A DNA stretch of 64,000 nt from Endomychus coccineus (GCA_958510875.1 OY294067.1:237130361-237194360), one strand, 5' to 3'. Numbered from the stretch's first letter, positions 21,301 through 30,989 are shown. Notes: generated from the sequence alone by a model not told the origin. Translations and numbers: made by a program.

Positions 21301-23978
21301 ACTATTGATTTAAGACACTACAGGGTATGGGGGCATTTTCTTTATGATTTTTAATAAGTCCGTATAGTTTAGGAGAGCAAGGATTGCTGTTAATGAGTTT
21401 ATATTTTTCGAAACCACTGTCAAATAAAATTTCACTATTTTGTAGGAATTGTTTTGTTTTTAATTGAAAAAGATTAGTTGGGTCTTTACGTATTTCGTTT
21501 AATTCCGCTTGGATAAATACTGACATTTTATCCCTTAATCTTGTTTAGGGATGATTATTATTGCATTTGATTTATCTTTGTAAGGGTTAAATTGTTTTCT
21601 TTCAGTTTTTGATTAATTGATTTGATTTTAGATGTATCTGTATGATTGAATTGTTTTTTAGTTGATGAAAGTGATTTTCCTATTTCTAATTTTGTTAATT
21701 TAGAATTATTCGCGTTATTATTTTTTAAGGCTAATTCTACCTCAGCAATACTAGTTTCTAGAAAAGTGTTACTTTGAATATGTGGAGAATACTTTGGTCC
21801 CTTATTGTGTAAACAAAGTTCTTCTTTTGAGAATATGATTTTGGAGTAATTAATAACTCTCTCACTAAATTTGAAATTTGTTATTTCTTGGGGTGATTAT
21901 TGATCGGTTTACATTTTAGACGATTATTTAACTTTTTTGACTGTGTGAGATATTTAGTGTGAATGAATTTACTAACGCAATCTTTAACATAATCAAAAAA
22001 TAAATCGAATTCAACAGGATGGAGTTTATAAGATAATTCAGAGTGTAATACCTTTAAGTAATGTGAAATCACTGAACGTTTTCTATAGAGATTTTTGTTT
22101 TCTTCATTAAGCCAGATGATCCTCGCTTTCTTTCATATAATCAAAATGATAAATTACCATAAAGTAACGATTTTTATGTCAAAAAGGTTTTTTTTAAAAC
22201 TAATGATAGCATAAAACGTCCAAATCGCACCAATTTCAATCAAAAATGCCCACGTCGTCGAAACAAACAGAACCACGAATAATCGAAATTATACCGTTAA
22301 TATTTGAAGTATAAAATATAACAAGAATCCACTATTCAGTAATATTCTTATAATATACAAGCGCATGTTGATATAGTGTGTCAATGACTGGAGATGAAAA
22401 CTAATATGTTAAGTATCTACCCTCGAACCAGATGTAAGATTTATGAGGTACTTGAAAAAGGTTGCACACCTGTATTGGAATATTGGAATATATGTTATTT
22501 ATATATGACGTTATCCATTATAGATTTTGTTCATTCTTCCTTTAATGATGGGATTGAAGCATGTTTTTGGGTAGCCATTCATTTCCAGTGTATTACGAAA
22601 AATTGGGACGGTCCTCTGGGTGGGACAATTTAACCGCGCAATCTGTAAGGCTGTTCATAACACTTTTTAACTTGTTGGTGCAAGGGAATTGAGGTGAGAC
22701 CAAACTTCTTTAGTAAACCACGAATTTTATATTCCATCTGCATCAATGTTCATATCTAGGAAATTTATGTTTTTGTTCACTTCTATTTCACAAATAAATT
22801 GAAGTTAACAGTGGAAATGGTGAAATTTATTAATCACATACTGAATTTTATCATTGGGAACACACATTAGTAATCATCTACATATCGTTTAAAGAATACG
22901 GGTTGAAAATCTAATGAATTTATTACTGGATTCCTCTAGGCATTCCATAACTAGGTTAGCAATAGCATTATTAATAAAATATCCCTACATACCTACACAT
23001 TACTCATCAAGACATACTATAATCAATGTTGGCATATATGGTGCGAACTTTATACATATATGCATTATTCGAAATAAAATAACAATTATAGTAGCTTTGC
23101 GTCAGAAATGAATTCATTACTTAAAAATGGAAACAACCAGTTTAAGTGTGTAGCATATAGCATAATTTACTTACCATTGAAAGAAACAAGGGCATCCCAT
23201 ATGCATAAAGATAAAAATACTTTATGTTCGCACATTTTTCAGGTGACATCTTTTTGTAAATATAGAAACAATATACAAAAATCCAAATAGCTGTTAACAA
23301 GTGAAAATAATGCATTATTATTGCTATTATCAAACATTTTGAGGAAGTTCTTGTTGCCTAAAAAAAATATTTTAAAAACATAGTTATTTTTGTGAATAAT
23401 AACTTACATAAACTCCCAACATGAATATCAAATTGGATAAACAAAATGTTCCTATAACGTTTGTAAACATCGTTTTCATATCTCTTCGTCCATTAAGATT
23501 CTTTTTCAGAAGCACACGGAAGAGAGTAAGTAGTTGAGCAGCACAACTTAAAACTGAACCAATAATTATAATTTCGGGCCCGTAGCTTTTTCCACTCCGC
23601 TGGTTAGATCCGTAATAAACGTACATTAAATTATCAATAAAATCATGATCTTTTAAATCTGAATCGGACAAAGAATTATCGGGTAGTTCTATATTGGGCA
23701 ACTTATCTACTGCATCAATCCGTTCCGGAATTGGCAAAATCAAGGAATCTGATCTGAACTCCAAACTAACAGAATTATTCGCCAGTTCATAATCGTAATT
23801 TAGATAATAATCATCTAACAAACGTTTGTTTGTTGTGTTACTGTCACCTGAAAGAAATAATAATAAATAATTAAAATTGCCGAAATGATTCATTGTAGTG
23901 CATCTGATAATAATAATAAAACTTACCTAGAGTTCCTTTGATGATATGAACCAAACTAAATATAATCAACAACTTCAT
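12102..23978 (-). CDS. Class B (secretin/adhesion-type) seven-transmembrane receptor, complete five-exon gene
   Basis: Exons (transcript order): 23927-23978, 23408-23847, 23175-23357, 16327-16743, 12102-12326. All borders are GT-AG and the phases agree (1, 0, 0, 0), giving about 438 aa. Residues 1-17 look like a signal peptide (MKLLIIFSLVHIIKGTL). An acidic, cysteine-free ectodomain of only ~90 residues with two N-glycosylation sequons follows, then seven helices. TM2 follows NLNGRRDMKTMFTNVI. TM3 has SSKCLIIAIIMHYFHLLTAI, the C and HYF of class B receptors. TM4 has YAYGMPLFLS, and TM5 follows the loop cysteine in RFCFISVQKGMIVNYMVPVS. TM7 runs over the last junction (AITSCLL+NWYIFIKAK). There is no hormone-binding cysteine domain and no GPS/GAIN cleavage module, which is unusual. 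The TM4 tryptophan common in the family is a tyrosine. A Methuselah-like or orphan adhesion-type insect receptor is likely; ligand unknown. The introns carry Penelope, mariner and hAT insertions. Confidence 0.85.
12327..13690. other. Receptor intron 4, unassigned part
   Basis: AT-rich intron sequence. A 72-codon minus frame at 12571-12789 shows no recognisable motif. There is no clear repeat structure. Confidence 0.45.
13720..14060. repeat. Unclassified repeat, copy A
   Basis: Shares blocks with copy B at 14720-15960: TATACGTTTC, GCATCGC, GCGATGCGCACGCTGCT-like, GTAGAAGATTTC / GTAGGGGAATTC, and CATCGAGYAGCTRCAGATGATG. The two lie in the same orientation about 0.9 kb apart. No coding seen. 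Confidence 0.65.
14720..15960. repeat. Unclassified repeat, copy B, split by the hAT insertion
   Basis: Left part 14720-14884 and right part 15890-15960 continue copy A's sequence once the 1005-bp hAT element and one copy of its target duplication are removed. The interruption dates the hAT insertion after this repeat. Confidence 0.65.
14885..15889. mobile_element. hAT-superfamily element, apparently non-autonomous, 8-bp TSD
   Basis: The ends are CAGTGGCGGAACTACAATT and, inverted, CAGTGGCGGAACTTCAATT. Both sides carry the 8-bp duplication CACTGAGC (14877-14884 and 15890-15897). The CAGTGGCGGA-type end plus an 8-bp duplication is characteristic of hAT. The interior has one 136-codon frame (14860-15270) that starts outside the element. 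I cannot match it to a transposase with BED finger or RW motifs, so the element is scored as non-autonomous or decayed. Confidence 0.92.
16327..16743 (-). CDS. Receptor exon 4: ECL2, TM5, TM6 and start of TM7
   Basis: The acceptor is TTTGTTGCAG. 139 codons run from VSYCLTPQS to AITSCLL, ending TTACTG|GTAAGT. The open frame continues past this donor to 16216, but splicing here restores a family-like TM7 with the last exon. The third intracellular loop is long and charged (ELSKLEFNNSVESL...). Confidence 0.8.
16744..17214. other. Receptor intron 3, part without assigned content
   Basis: AT-rich sequence between receptor exon 4 and the first Penelope-like terminal repeat. I see nothing convincing in it. 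Confidence 0.45.
17215..17490 (-). repeat. Penelope-like element terminal repeat (copy 1)
   Basis: Contains GGGAAATTGGTCACACTAAC, TCGTCTTTACGTACG and CTCACGACCATCATCAGAAG, which recur at 19510-19620. It also has CACCAATTTCAATTAAAAAT and AATAATCGAAA, which recur at 22225-22290. Repeated flanks of this kind fit the terminal repeats of Penelope elements. Confidence 0.6.
17500..17880 (-). mobile_element. Remnant with a CACCCCGTAT-type end
   Basis: The block ATATACGGGGTGGCTCGTCT (minus strand) resembles the tail of Tc1/mariner-type elements. It lies beside two nested palindromes of C/G runs (near 17630-17690). A 124-codon minus frame spans it but shows no known motif. The assignment is tentative. 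Confidence 0.35.
17891..19260 (+). mobile_element. D,D41D mariner-type transposon with ~90-bp inverted ends, decayed
   Basis: Inverted repeats of about 92 bp, 17891-17982 and 19169-19260, begin TGTGTTGTYATGCTTACAATG with few mismatches. A broken transposase lies between. The element sits between Penelope-like pieces and separates two of them. No clear TA duplication remains at the outer ends. Confidence 0.82.
18151..19240 (+). pseudogene. Mariner-like (D,D41D) transposase pseudogene
   Basis: It begins MVYTLQERVKLVSLYNQN, then has an in-frame TAA. It continues NYARAAARIFNENHPERNV and a second helix-turn-helix (QLSAASGINQSNVFRILHKH). The first catalytic Asp is in FSDECT after a second stop (TAG at 18596-18598). 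After a frameshift the second Asp is in FQQDGAPPHYAAPV and the third in SPDLNPLDFFLWGHLKSK, 41 residues between them. A last frameshift precedes the C-terminus. At least two stops and two frameshifts make it inactive. The 41-residue spacing sets it apart from the intact D,D34D mariner at 9.2-10.3 kb. Confidence 0.88.
19250..19480 (-). pseudogene. Penelope-like element C-terminal GIY-YIG endonuclease fragment
   Basis: The frame reads CLKKYDINIAHKPTNYVGKY ... THTVYKLNCLDCDGTYTGLS, the start of a GIY-YIG nuclease core with the CxxC before it. The D,D41D mariner interrupts it on the left. It is a different copy from the one at 20.0-22.1 kb. Confidence 0.75.
19490..19700 (-). repeat. Penelope-like terminal repeat (copy 2)
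   Basis: Shares GGGAAATAGGTCACATTAAC, TCGTCTCTACGTACG and CATCATCAGAAGAC with 17270-17355. It lies directly between the two Penelope coding fragments. Confidence 0.6.
19990..22140 (-). mobile_element. Penelope-like retroelement, decayed, RT plus GIY-YIG
   Basis: Reading the minus strand from 22140 down: an N-terminal region (LSYKLHPVEFDLFFDYVK), NKGPKYSPHIQ-like sequence, RT start (NPCSPKLYGLIKNHKENAPI), RT core (NGFLVSFDVSNIPTSECKSL and SGLAMGNPLSPLLADIFMSN), a frameshifted YLDDVLAF box, RT thumb (FNIYRKPTCTDITIPNSSFS), then the GIY-YIG nuclease (GVYKMICPDCDDFYIGRTCR). Several stops and frameshifts break it. It sits in receptor intron 3 in the same orientation as the gene. Confidence 0.92.
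20015..20749 (-). pseudogene. Penelope RT C-terminus and GIY-YIG nuclease, longest open part
   Basis: 244 codons. The first ~45 residues are RT thumb (MDLTLIRDHNKINFNIYRKP). Around residues 150-190 lies GVYKMICPDCDDFYIGRTCRN followed by LRYKEHF, the GIY-YIG core with its conserved Arg and the H of the KEH motif. Then come the TFANHFLQTGH box and the Glu-containing LNILESIEIYK. The family is known to use a GIY-YIG nuclease joined to a telomerase-related RT. The ATG is not a true start. Confidence 0.88.
22190..22330 (-). repeat. Penelope-like terminal repeat (copy 3)
   Basis: Blocks CACCAATTTCAATCAAAAAT, CCCACGTCGTCGAAAC and ACGAATAATCGAAATTATA match 17420-17480. It lies upstream of the RT coding region in the element's orientation. 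Confidence 0.55.
22640..22980 (-). pseudogene. Second Penelope-like RT fragment
   Basis: Minus-strand sequence, in frames broken by stops, reads AIANLVMECLEESSNKFI, then KRYVDD (the catalytic RT box), then a shifted PNDKIQYVINKFHHFH-like stretch and NFLDMNI-like sequence. This is the palm-to-thumb part of a Penelope RT. It is more decayed than the 20-22 kb copy. Confidence 0.65.
23175..23357 (-). CDS. Receptor exon 3: TM3 and TM4
   Basis: The acceptor is TTTTTTTAG and the exon ends TCAATG|GTAAGT in phase 0; 61 codons from ATRTSSKC to MPLFLSM. It carries the conserved extracellular Cys before TM3 and the HYF motif. Confidence 0.83.
23408..23847 (-). CDS. Receptor exon 2: ectodomain, TM1 and TM2
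   Basis: The acceptor is TTTCTTTCAG and the exon ends GTTTAT|GTAAGT in phase 0. It encodes an acidic ectodomain, TM1 (PEIIIIGSVLSCAAQLLTLF) and TM2 (NVIGTFCLSNLIFMLGVY). Confidence 0.83.
23927..23978 (-). CDS. Receptor exon 1: start and signal peptide
   Basis: ATG at 23978-23976, 17 hydrophobic codons, then G|GTAAGT (phase 1). The remaining nucleotide joins GT at the start of the next exon to make the Gly of GDSNTTNKR. Confidence 0.78.
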
Positions 23979-24430
23979 TTTTGATTACAAAAAAATAAAT
24001 TAAATTAAAATCATCCTTTTGGATGCTGAAAAGGCGGTAAGATGTTTCTTAGAAATAACATTCCTCCTGTTATCTCATGTCCTGCAGCGGACCTAACGAA
24101 TATTGATTCGTATGAATGATGATCATTTTATAAATGTGTCTGGGAGACTATACAAGCGCGCGCCTTATATTTTAATCAATAAAGCCAATCCTGGCATGCT
24201 GTACCATTTATTCCCAGAAAGTGAATCAGATAATGGTTGGAAACATTTTTCCATTGAATATTCCATCGATGAAACTGGTACTTTGTGAAAGTTTTTATTA
24301 AAATTGTTCATTTTCACTAAAACTTTTCAAACATTATCAAACAAACCAGTGAATAAATAACATACTGTCATTTTAAAGTTTATATATAGTATTTACGGAG
24401 TATGCAGTACAATTAGATTATTGGAATACT
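23979..24430. other. Upstream region of the receptor gene
   Basis: It should hold the 5' UTR and promoter of the receptor. A 61-codon plus frame at 24103-24288 (MIRMNDDHFINVSGRLYKRA) has no recognised family. No clear promoter motif was identified. Confidence 0.35.
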
Positions 24431-24770
24431 TCGAATAGTTGTGGATAAATCAATCAGCTTATGCAACTGAGATGGATCACTAATGTGTTTTTCCGAATTT
24501 CCAATGACTTTAATATGTCTAACTTCCGTCCTTTTGTACAACTATGTAAACACTTAACATCTCACAAAGTCAGCAAATCATGATTAATTTTGATTAAACG
24601 GTTTTGATAATGTGAAATCGGTTTTTGTAAATTATAGGATCTACTATGTTCTTGAAATCTAGTTTGTATTGAGCGACCTGATTGGCCTATATATAACACA
24701 TTACAATCCGGATATATTAACTTATAAACTCCCGATTTTCCAAACCTTTGTTTTGAGGTCAGAATGAAAC
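24430..24770 (-). pseudogene. Penelope-like GIY-YIG fragment (third copy)
   Basis: The minus strand reads FGKSGVYKLIYPDCNVLYIG, QSGRSIQTRFQEHSRSY and then HYQNRLIKINHD before a stop. This is the GIY-YIG core of a Penelope element. It lies upstream of the receptor's first exon. Confidence 0.75.
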
Positions 24771-24799
24771 TACTATTACATCATGTCAAAAAGTACCAC

Positions 24800-24905
24800 T
24801 ATAAAAAGAAACAATCACCCTTATTCACTAAAATTATTGAGTACTTCAACTACCAAGTATAGCCATCATCAGAGTAAACAGGTTTCTTTTTACAGTGTTT
24901 TATAC
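24800..24905. repeat. Dispersed short repeat, copy 2
   Basis: Contains AAGAAACAATCACCCTTATT, CACTAAAATTATTGAGTA, CTACCAAGTATAGCCATCAT and AGAGTAAACA. It matches the core of the foldback element at 8.77-8.90 kb and the copy at 40.73-40.81 kb. Confidence 0.7.
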
Positions 24906-25292
24906 TGTATCCACAGTGTGAACTCTTAGTTTTTTAGAAAGTGTATTAAAATCTTTTTGAAAGATCACCGAAATATGGCTTAAGCTAAACCTTCTTCTGT
25001 TGGAAAGGAAAGATTTGTAGTTCTTATACTTATTCAATAAATATGTGATTTGAATTTTTTAGAAAGTCCCACTTTAAAATAAGGATATATAGATTAATAG
25101 AATTAAACACAATAAAAACAATTTTTAAGTTTTAATATGAACATCCAAGTGAAACAGAAAAAACGAATATAGTAATACATTAGACCTTATTTAAACTTAT
25201 ATTAATGTTTCATTTATAAAAAATTCATATTCTTTACATATTTTGGTGATCTCTCAAAAAGTTGCTAAAACACTTTCTGAATATTTATGTTA

Positions 25293-25879
25293 TACAGGAT
25301 GTCCCAGGTTTTAGTAGCAGAACTTCAAAAGTAGATAGAAAATCTCATTTTGAGAGATAAATTCCTAGATATATGCACAGACGCTTAGTTTTTGAGATAC
25401 AGAATTGAAAATTAAAATTTCGTTTTATGCGAATATCTCCGGAACCGTTTATCGTACAGAAAACAGCTTTTGCAAGCCTTTTCTACTCATAGTAAGCTAT
25501 GTTCTGTGTGATAAAATTTTTTTCTTAGTCATAACTGGTGAAGATTTTGAAGGGATAGTTGGTGTTTTTCTCCCCAACTTCTACGCCACTGAAAAAATCA
25601 CGGTTTTGAGACAACGATTTGAACCGCCAATGTTTTCTACACAAAAGAGGTACTCTTGGTCATAAGCTCTAAAGTTGACCGTTTTTGAGAAAAATCAACT
25701 TTTAGGTTGAAAAACATGGTCAATTCTTACTCATGAAACAAAATTTATTGAAACGTTAGAACAAGTAACAAAACCAAAAACTAAGCGTCTGTGCATATAT
25801 GTTATTAGAAATTTTTTTCTCAAAATCAAATTTTCTATCGACTGTTGAAGTTCTGCTACTAAAACCTGGGACACTCTGT
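25293..25879. mobile_element. Tc1/mariner-type MITE, 587 bp, TA target site
   Basis: The ends TACAGGATGTCCCAGG and, inverted, TACAGAGTGTCCCAGG sit within inverted arms of about 110 bp; both arms hold TTTTAGTAGCAGAACTTC and ATATGCACAGACGCTTAG. TA flanks both sides (25291-25292, 25880-25881). An 86-codon frame inside has no transposase motif. Confidence 0.88.
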
Positions 25880-25959
25880 ATAATTTCAGTCAGACCTCAA
25901 AACAAACTTTTTAATTTCAATAACGCTAAAGATCAAATACACAATTGTGGAAGATCGCC

Positions 25960-26140
25960 AGTTTATATAAAGTTGTGAAACTCTTTGCCTACTGAGGTCT
26001 ACCCCTTTACCTATAACCTTCAAACCTTCAAAAAAAATTCGAATGCCTATATCCTCGCCCAACATTCCACCGCTGGTTTACTCGATGTTCTTCGAACATT
26101 ATAGGTTTTCCTCTCGTGTAGTCAAAGTATAGAAAAAAAA
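25960..26140 (+). repeat. Copy of a repeat also found inverted at 35030-35200
   Basis: Shared blocks include GATGTTCTTCGAACATTATA, GGTTT and CTCGTGTAGTCAAAGTAT, as well as AACCTTCAAA and ATTCGAATGCC. The 35-kb copy lies just downstream (in its own orientation) of a LINE RT fragment, so this may be a solo LINE 3' end. Confidence 0.6.
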
Positions 26141-28730
26141 TAGAAATTAGATTTAAACAACATTGTAGATACTATAATTAATAACAAGCCGATTCCACTT
26201 TTTCACACCATTTAATCAAAAATAATCATAATTTTACGGTCTTGTCAGACGTTACTGTTTACCTGCAGGCAATTATAATTCTTGTAATGAAGTGTAAAAA
26301 AGAAAAATTATTATTTTAATTTTTTCTTTAATTTCTAGATAATTATTAGAATCTCATTTCACATTAATGTTTTGTCTAAATTAGTTTGGAGATTACGTTG
26401 AACAGTTGAGCGAGAATATTGAAGATAATTAACTGAATTATTATGATGTTCCTTGTCACTTTTTCGGTAAACTGTTTAATGCGGTAAACTAAAAATCCTC
26501 GGGCGCCAGATTTTTCTAAAGGTCTACTCCTTGAGGAATTCTGCTAGGGTTTTCACCACAAGGCTTGTCACTATGCTATCTATAGATAGCCTTGTCCCTA
26601 GGGTAGCTACAGTGAAGTATAACCAGGGCCCATTGGGCAGAAAAACAGTATCAAAGTTGTAGGCTTTAATTACAATTGACACTTGGTTATAACTTAGCTC
26701 GTTAAAAGATGGAGCAGAAATAACTTAATAAAACGAGGAATTCCAAATATTAAATATATAATAATAATAAATACACTTCAAAAATAATTAGTGGATGCAA
26801 TTGAACGGTATATGATACAAAAAATCCACCCAGGTGGAAAATGTGAAGAAGTTCGATCGATATAAGAAAACTGTTACAACATATCTATTTTTACGATGTG
26901 TTCGGTCTTTAATTTCTATTCAACGGTACGGAATCGGTTGATAAATGATTTACATTTATCAATTTACGGAAAAGCAACTCAAGCAGGTCCTAGAGTAATA
27001 AGCGGTGTACGGTAACTATTCAGATAGCATTATCACTTGAAATGTTGTTAACACACTACGATATTATATCAAACGGTTAAAATTGGGTCGGAAAGGAAAA
27101 TATTGGCCTATACTAGGTTTGCGATTGTACGATATTAGATTTTTACGGTATATTCGGATAATTAATTTGATTGAGTTTTTCTGTCACATCACCCACCCTT
27201 ATACTAGGTATCAACGGAGTGCCCGGTAATTGTATGACAGTGTCAGATTTCATACACCTTGCACATTCAGATTCTAGACAATTAGGGCTTATACTTCCGG
27301 GATTGATACAGCGTGCACAAACCCTAACTATGGTATCTGTAATAACCCCTACCACCCACGGCCGGGGCTTCACATTCGGATAAAGGGTTATTACGATTAT
27401 CAAACACACAACCACCCCAGCTTATACATCCGGGATTTGCACAGCGTGCACAAGCAGTTGGCGGTTTGGTCGTCTAGGATATACTTATATACTTCCGGGA
27501 TTGATACAGCGTATACTGTCGTTCTAACATACACACTCTATACACACCGTACAATTACTTGGATATTTCAATTCACGTGCGGATTCAAATCGTGCGCGGT
27601 CAGACCTATGACGGGATAAACTCGCATATAACAATCTAATTTACTGAAAGCAACAGGATCTCAGATATCATGCAAACGTTACTAATTACAAACCACGGAA
27701 ATCAATATATCGTAATGCCAGTAAATTAATATCAAGTTATGATTTACCTTATGTAAAATTTACTAACACGGAACACTATTATTAACTCTTTTAGAGTGAC
27801 ACAATTCAAATTCTTAATCTCAATCAACTATAACTTCAAAATTCTGATTCTGAATAATAATCCCGATCTTTTCTCTATCACTGTCTTTTATATGTTTTCG
27901 AAGTTATGGTCAAGTCCGTACCACCAATTCCTTATTTTATGCCGAGGCCCTTTTTATTAATGTCCCGAACAATGCTTGGAAGTGACGCTACTTTTTAGAT
28001 CTAAAATTCGCGCTCATGATCTTCTCGTATAGTTTCTCCACGGCGAAGGTAACAAATATTATCGGAGTTTTTTGGTTGTACGCAGTTTTGACACATAAGG
28101 TTGTTCAATCTTTGATGCGTTAATTTACCAGATCTCCGTTTTTGCAACATCGGAATGAATGCAAACTTCTTAAGCGGACATGAATGCACTATGTGCGATT
28201 CATTTATTGAAATAATTACACTTATTCAAAATTACGGAGATTTAGAGAAATGACTATCACCGAATGCGTATTCGGAGTTCACGCATATCTGTTGAAATAA
28301 TGAACTGTTTAACCGGAGTTTACATGTAATATCGGTTTTCTGCCTGATCTAGAATAAATGATATATCAAATTTTAAGCTTCATTACATCATATTCAAAAA
28401 GAAAATTTCCACATAGCTCAGACCTAAAACATTTTGGATGAATGAACTATAGCAAAACTAAGTTGAATTGGACAGGATGTTCTCTCAGGGCATAAACGAC
28501 TTTGTTCTATGCTTTTAGAACATTATAATAATTTGATGACAGCAATTTCAGATTAAACTGATGATTCGACAATTAATCTAAGCTATATCAACAGCAGTGA
28601 TCCCAAAAAATGGATTCTTTTCTAAGAGGGCAAGGTGAAAAGTCCCTAAAAAATAAAACAGATTGCGCCACATCCGAAAATCCCATGTGGCATTTGTGAT
28701 CTACCATCTTTAACCGGTACGCATTAAAAT
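26141..28730. other. Intergenic region with degenerate Cys-repeat coding near 27.2-27.5 and 28.0-28.2 kb
   Basis: The minus strand encodes repeated CARCxNPGxIS units: CARCANPGCISWGGC near 27410-27460 and CARCINPGSISPNC with ESECARCMKSD near 27240-27325. A related CQNCVQPKNSDNICYLRRGE lies near 28040-28110. The frames are short and broken. This resembles tandem zinc-knuckle sequence but I do not recognise the family. A motif CTATCTATAGATAG with conserved-looking flanks lies at 26577-26590. The remainder is featureless AT-rich DNA. Confidence 0.4.
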
Positions 28731-28802
28731 TTTCAGATTGATATGTTATTCAGTTGTTTTGACAGCTGTCGAAAGCAAGCAAACTTGATGATTTTTGTAA
28801 AC

Positions 28803-29370
28803 ATGGAAAAAAGTGAATTTCGCGTCTTGATTAAACAATATTTCTTGCGTGGAAAAAACATTACGCAAACCAAAGCATCGCTTGTTAACATTATGCGGAC
28901 TCTTCACCATCGATTGGAACGATTCACATGTAGTTTACTAATTTTCGTTGTGGTGGTATAACCACGAAGGACGAAGAATGTTCTGGTCGTCGATAAAATC
29001 CATGGTATGATAATGGACGATCGGGATTTGAAGTGCGCGGAGATTGCTGAGGCTATGGGCATCTCAGCCGAAAGGGTACGGAACATTTTGCATAAATTTT
29101 TGAATATGAGAAAGCTATCTGCCAGATGAGTGCCACATTTGCTCTCTGTTGACACTAAGCGCGACCGTGTGACAACTTCAAAGGAGGGGATGTTCAAGCG
29201 CGATAAGAAGGACCTTTTGCGCCGTTTCGTAGCCGCGGACGAAACATGGATCCATGACAACACACCAGAGACCAAAGAACAGTCGAAACAGTGGTTTTGA
29301 CCTGGCGAATCGAAACTGAAAAAGGCCAAAGTGGGTTTATCGGCCAACAAAGACATAGTTTTAGAAAGTA
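28803..29370 (+). pseudogene. Mariner transposase relic, truncated
   Basis: It starts MEKSEFRVLIKQYFLRGKNI and continues through broken frames with DKIHGMIMDDRDLKCAEIAE, GISAERVRNILHKFLNMRKL and VPHLLSVDTKRDRV to the first catalytic Asp in FVAADETWIHDNTPETKEQ, then KKAKVGLSANKD. It stops before the second and third Asp. The N-terminal region after residue 35 is deleted or scrambled. This is a third, independent mariner lineage in the window. Confidence 0.88.
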
Positions 29371-30650
29371 CAACCTGATATCGTGAATTTCAGCTTGTTT
29401 GTAAAGTTCGTTTGAAGGGTAGATATTTTTTTAATTTAAAATTATTTTCAAGATAATTTTTTGTAGGACTTAAAGATCACTCATAATAGAGTGAGAACTC
29501 CGCATCGAGTAAATTTACGGTGACGAAATTTATAAAGAATAATGATAATTTCAACGCAAAAGAAATTCCTAACGGGAAGCTCGCCAGGTACCTGTTATCT
29601 ATTCTTCAAAGTACTGTTGATGTATTTTTTCAAGAACTTGTGTACAATAAATTTTTTATTATACGAAATTTGTTTATAGATCATCCAGGGAAACTAAATG
29701 TCAATAAACAGTAGGTTACGTTTCGCTTCAAAATATACTATTGTGATTTGTTTGTTACGGTTTTTAGGTGGTTGCAATCACGTGATCAAGCAGCGGGCAA
29801 GCCTACATATTACCAACGTAACTTGTTATTGGGAAAATCGGCTGTTTGTACAATACGAATAATCACAAAATATATCAAAGCAATAGAGTTCAATAAAACT
29901 GTTAAGGAGAAACAACTTAACGTTTAATTATGCACAAAACAATTCCGGAAATTAATTTTGGCAGTCTGCATGTTTAACTGTTTAGTCGAATATTGTACTC
30001 AAACAAGCAGCGTTCACTTTTTAACGCACAATACGAATACTGCCACTGGCATCGTGACGTCCCGCAATTGGCGCGCTCAATTTTTCAGCTGCCCTATTCT
30101 TCAAAACACTGCAACTATGTTAATATTTCTACTAAAAATCTATACACGTAGACTAGAAAAAAAATCTAATCTAAAATTCATGTCCAACCCAACTAATAGA
30201 TTTTACTTGAAAGATTTCCAGAGCTTCCATGTCTTCTTAAGTTAAGAATGAGTGAAATTCCGTTTTTTTCTGCTTGTGAATGGAAAATTTGAATGATTAA
30301 TTTTCAGCAGTTGCCAAATACACAAATTGAGCAACATTGTCAACATATTTTCTCTAAAATCATGTTAACCTCAGGCTTTGGATATGCCTACTCCACCCTT
30401 AATTTTATTATAATAATTAAAGAATTACAACTCTGAATATAGGACACGCACTAGACAAGAAACCGGAGCAATACGTAAACTCATACAGATCACGTAATTT
30501 GTAGTGAAATTCGGCGAATACAACCAACAACCAATACTCTCTATAGTACAGGTATTGGTGCAACCGGTAGCATAGAGATCTCAGAAAAGAGGTATTGAGC
30601 TCCATAAGGCCAATGTATTTGTACGCAAACGTTAAGAAAAATCTCGCGAT
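29371..30650. other. Spacer without assigned features
   Basis: Short frames only (for example 64 codons at 29520-29714 and 95 codons at 29958-30245), none with recognised motifs. The sequence is AT-rich. Confidence 0.4.
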
Positions 30651-30654
30651 AAAT

Positions 30655-30890
30655 AATCATATATAATACCACAAGAGCTTCAAAATTATCGGGTATTTCC
30701 CGATAGGTTCGTTGCAAACAAATGAAGGAGTCAAGTTTTTCAGGTTAAAAAATCACGAGCGCAAAGCGCGAGTGATTTTTCCTGAAAAACTTGACGACTT
30801 TATTTGTTTGCAGGGAACCTTGAGGGAAATGCCAGATAATTTTGAAGCTCGTGTGGTATTCGGAGGATTATTTTTCCGTCCCAAATGAAC
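30655..30890. repeat. Long hairpin (inverted repeat) with 11-bp palindromic centre
   Basis: Arms of about 105 bp share ACCACAMGAGCTTCAAAATT, AACAAAT and GTCAAGTTTTTCAGG and meet at GCGCAAAGCGC (30765-30775 region). Near-perfect pairing makes this a strong hairpin or a foldback MITE. The right end ATTATTTTTCCGTCCCAAAT recurs inverted at about 31131-31152. Confidence 0.8.
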
Positions 30891-30989
30891 ATTTCCTTTG
30901 ACTTTTTTATCGATGGTGGACAGAATTCAACCTGTCAGTTTGAAGTTTTATATATAGCAACTACCAGAGAAAATATTCAAAAAATATTC

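Noticed and set aside
23108..23290. Plus-strand frame over receptor exon 3
   Set aside because: Antisense shadow of the TM3-TM4 exon.
28904..29356. 150-codon minus-strand frame over the mariner relic
   Set aside because: Antisense to recognisable transposase sequence.
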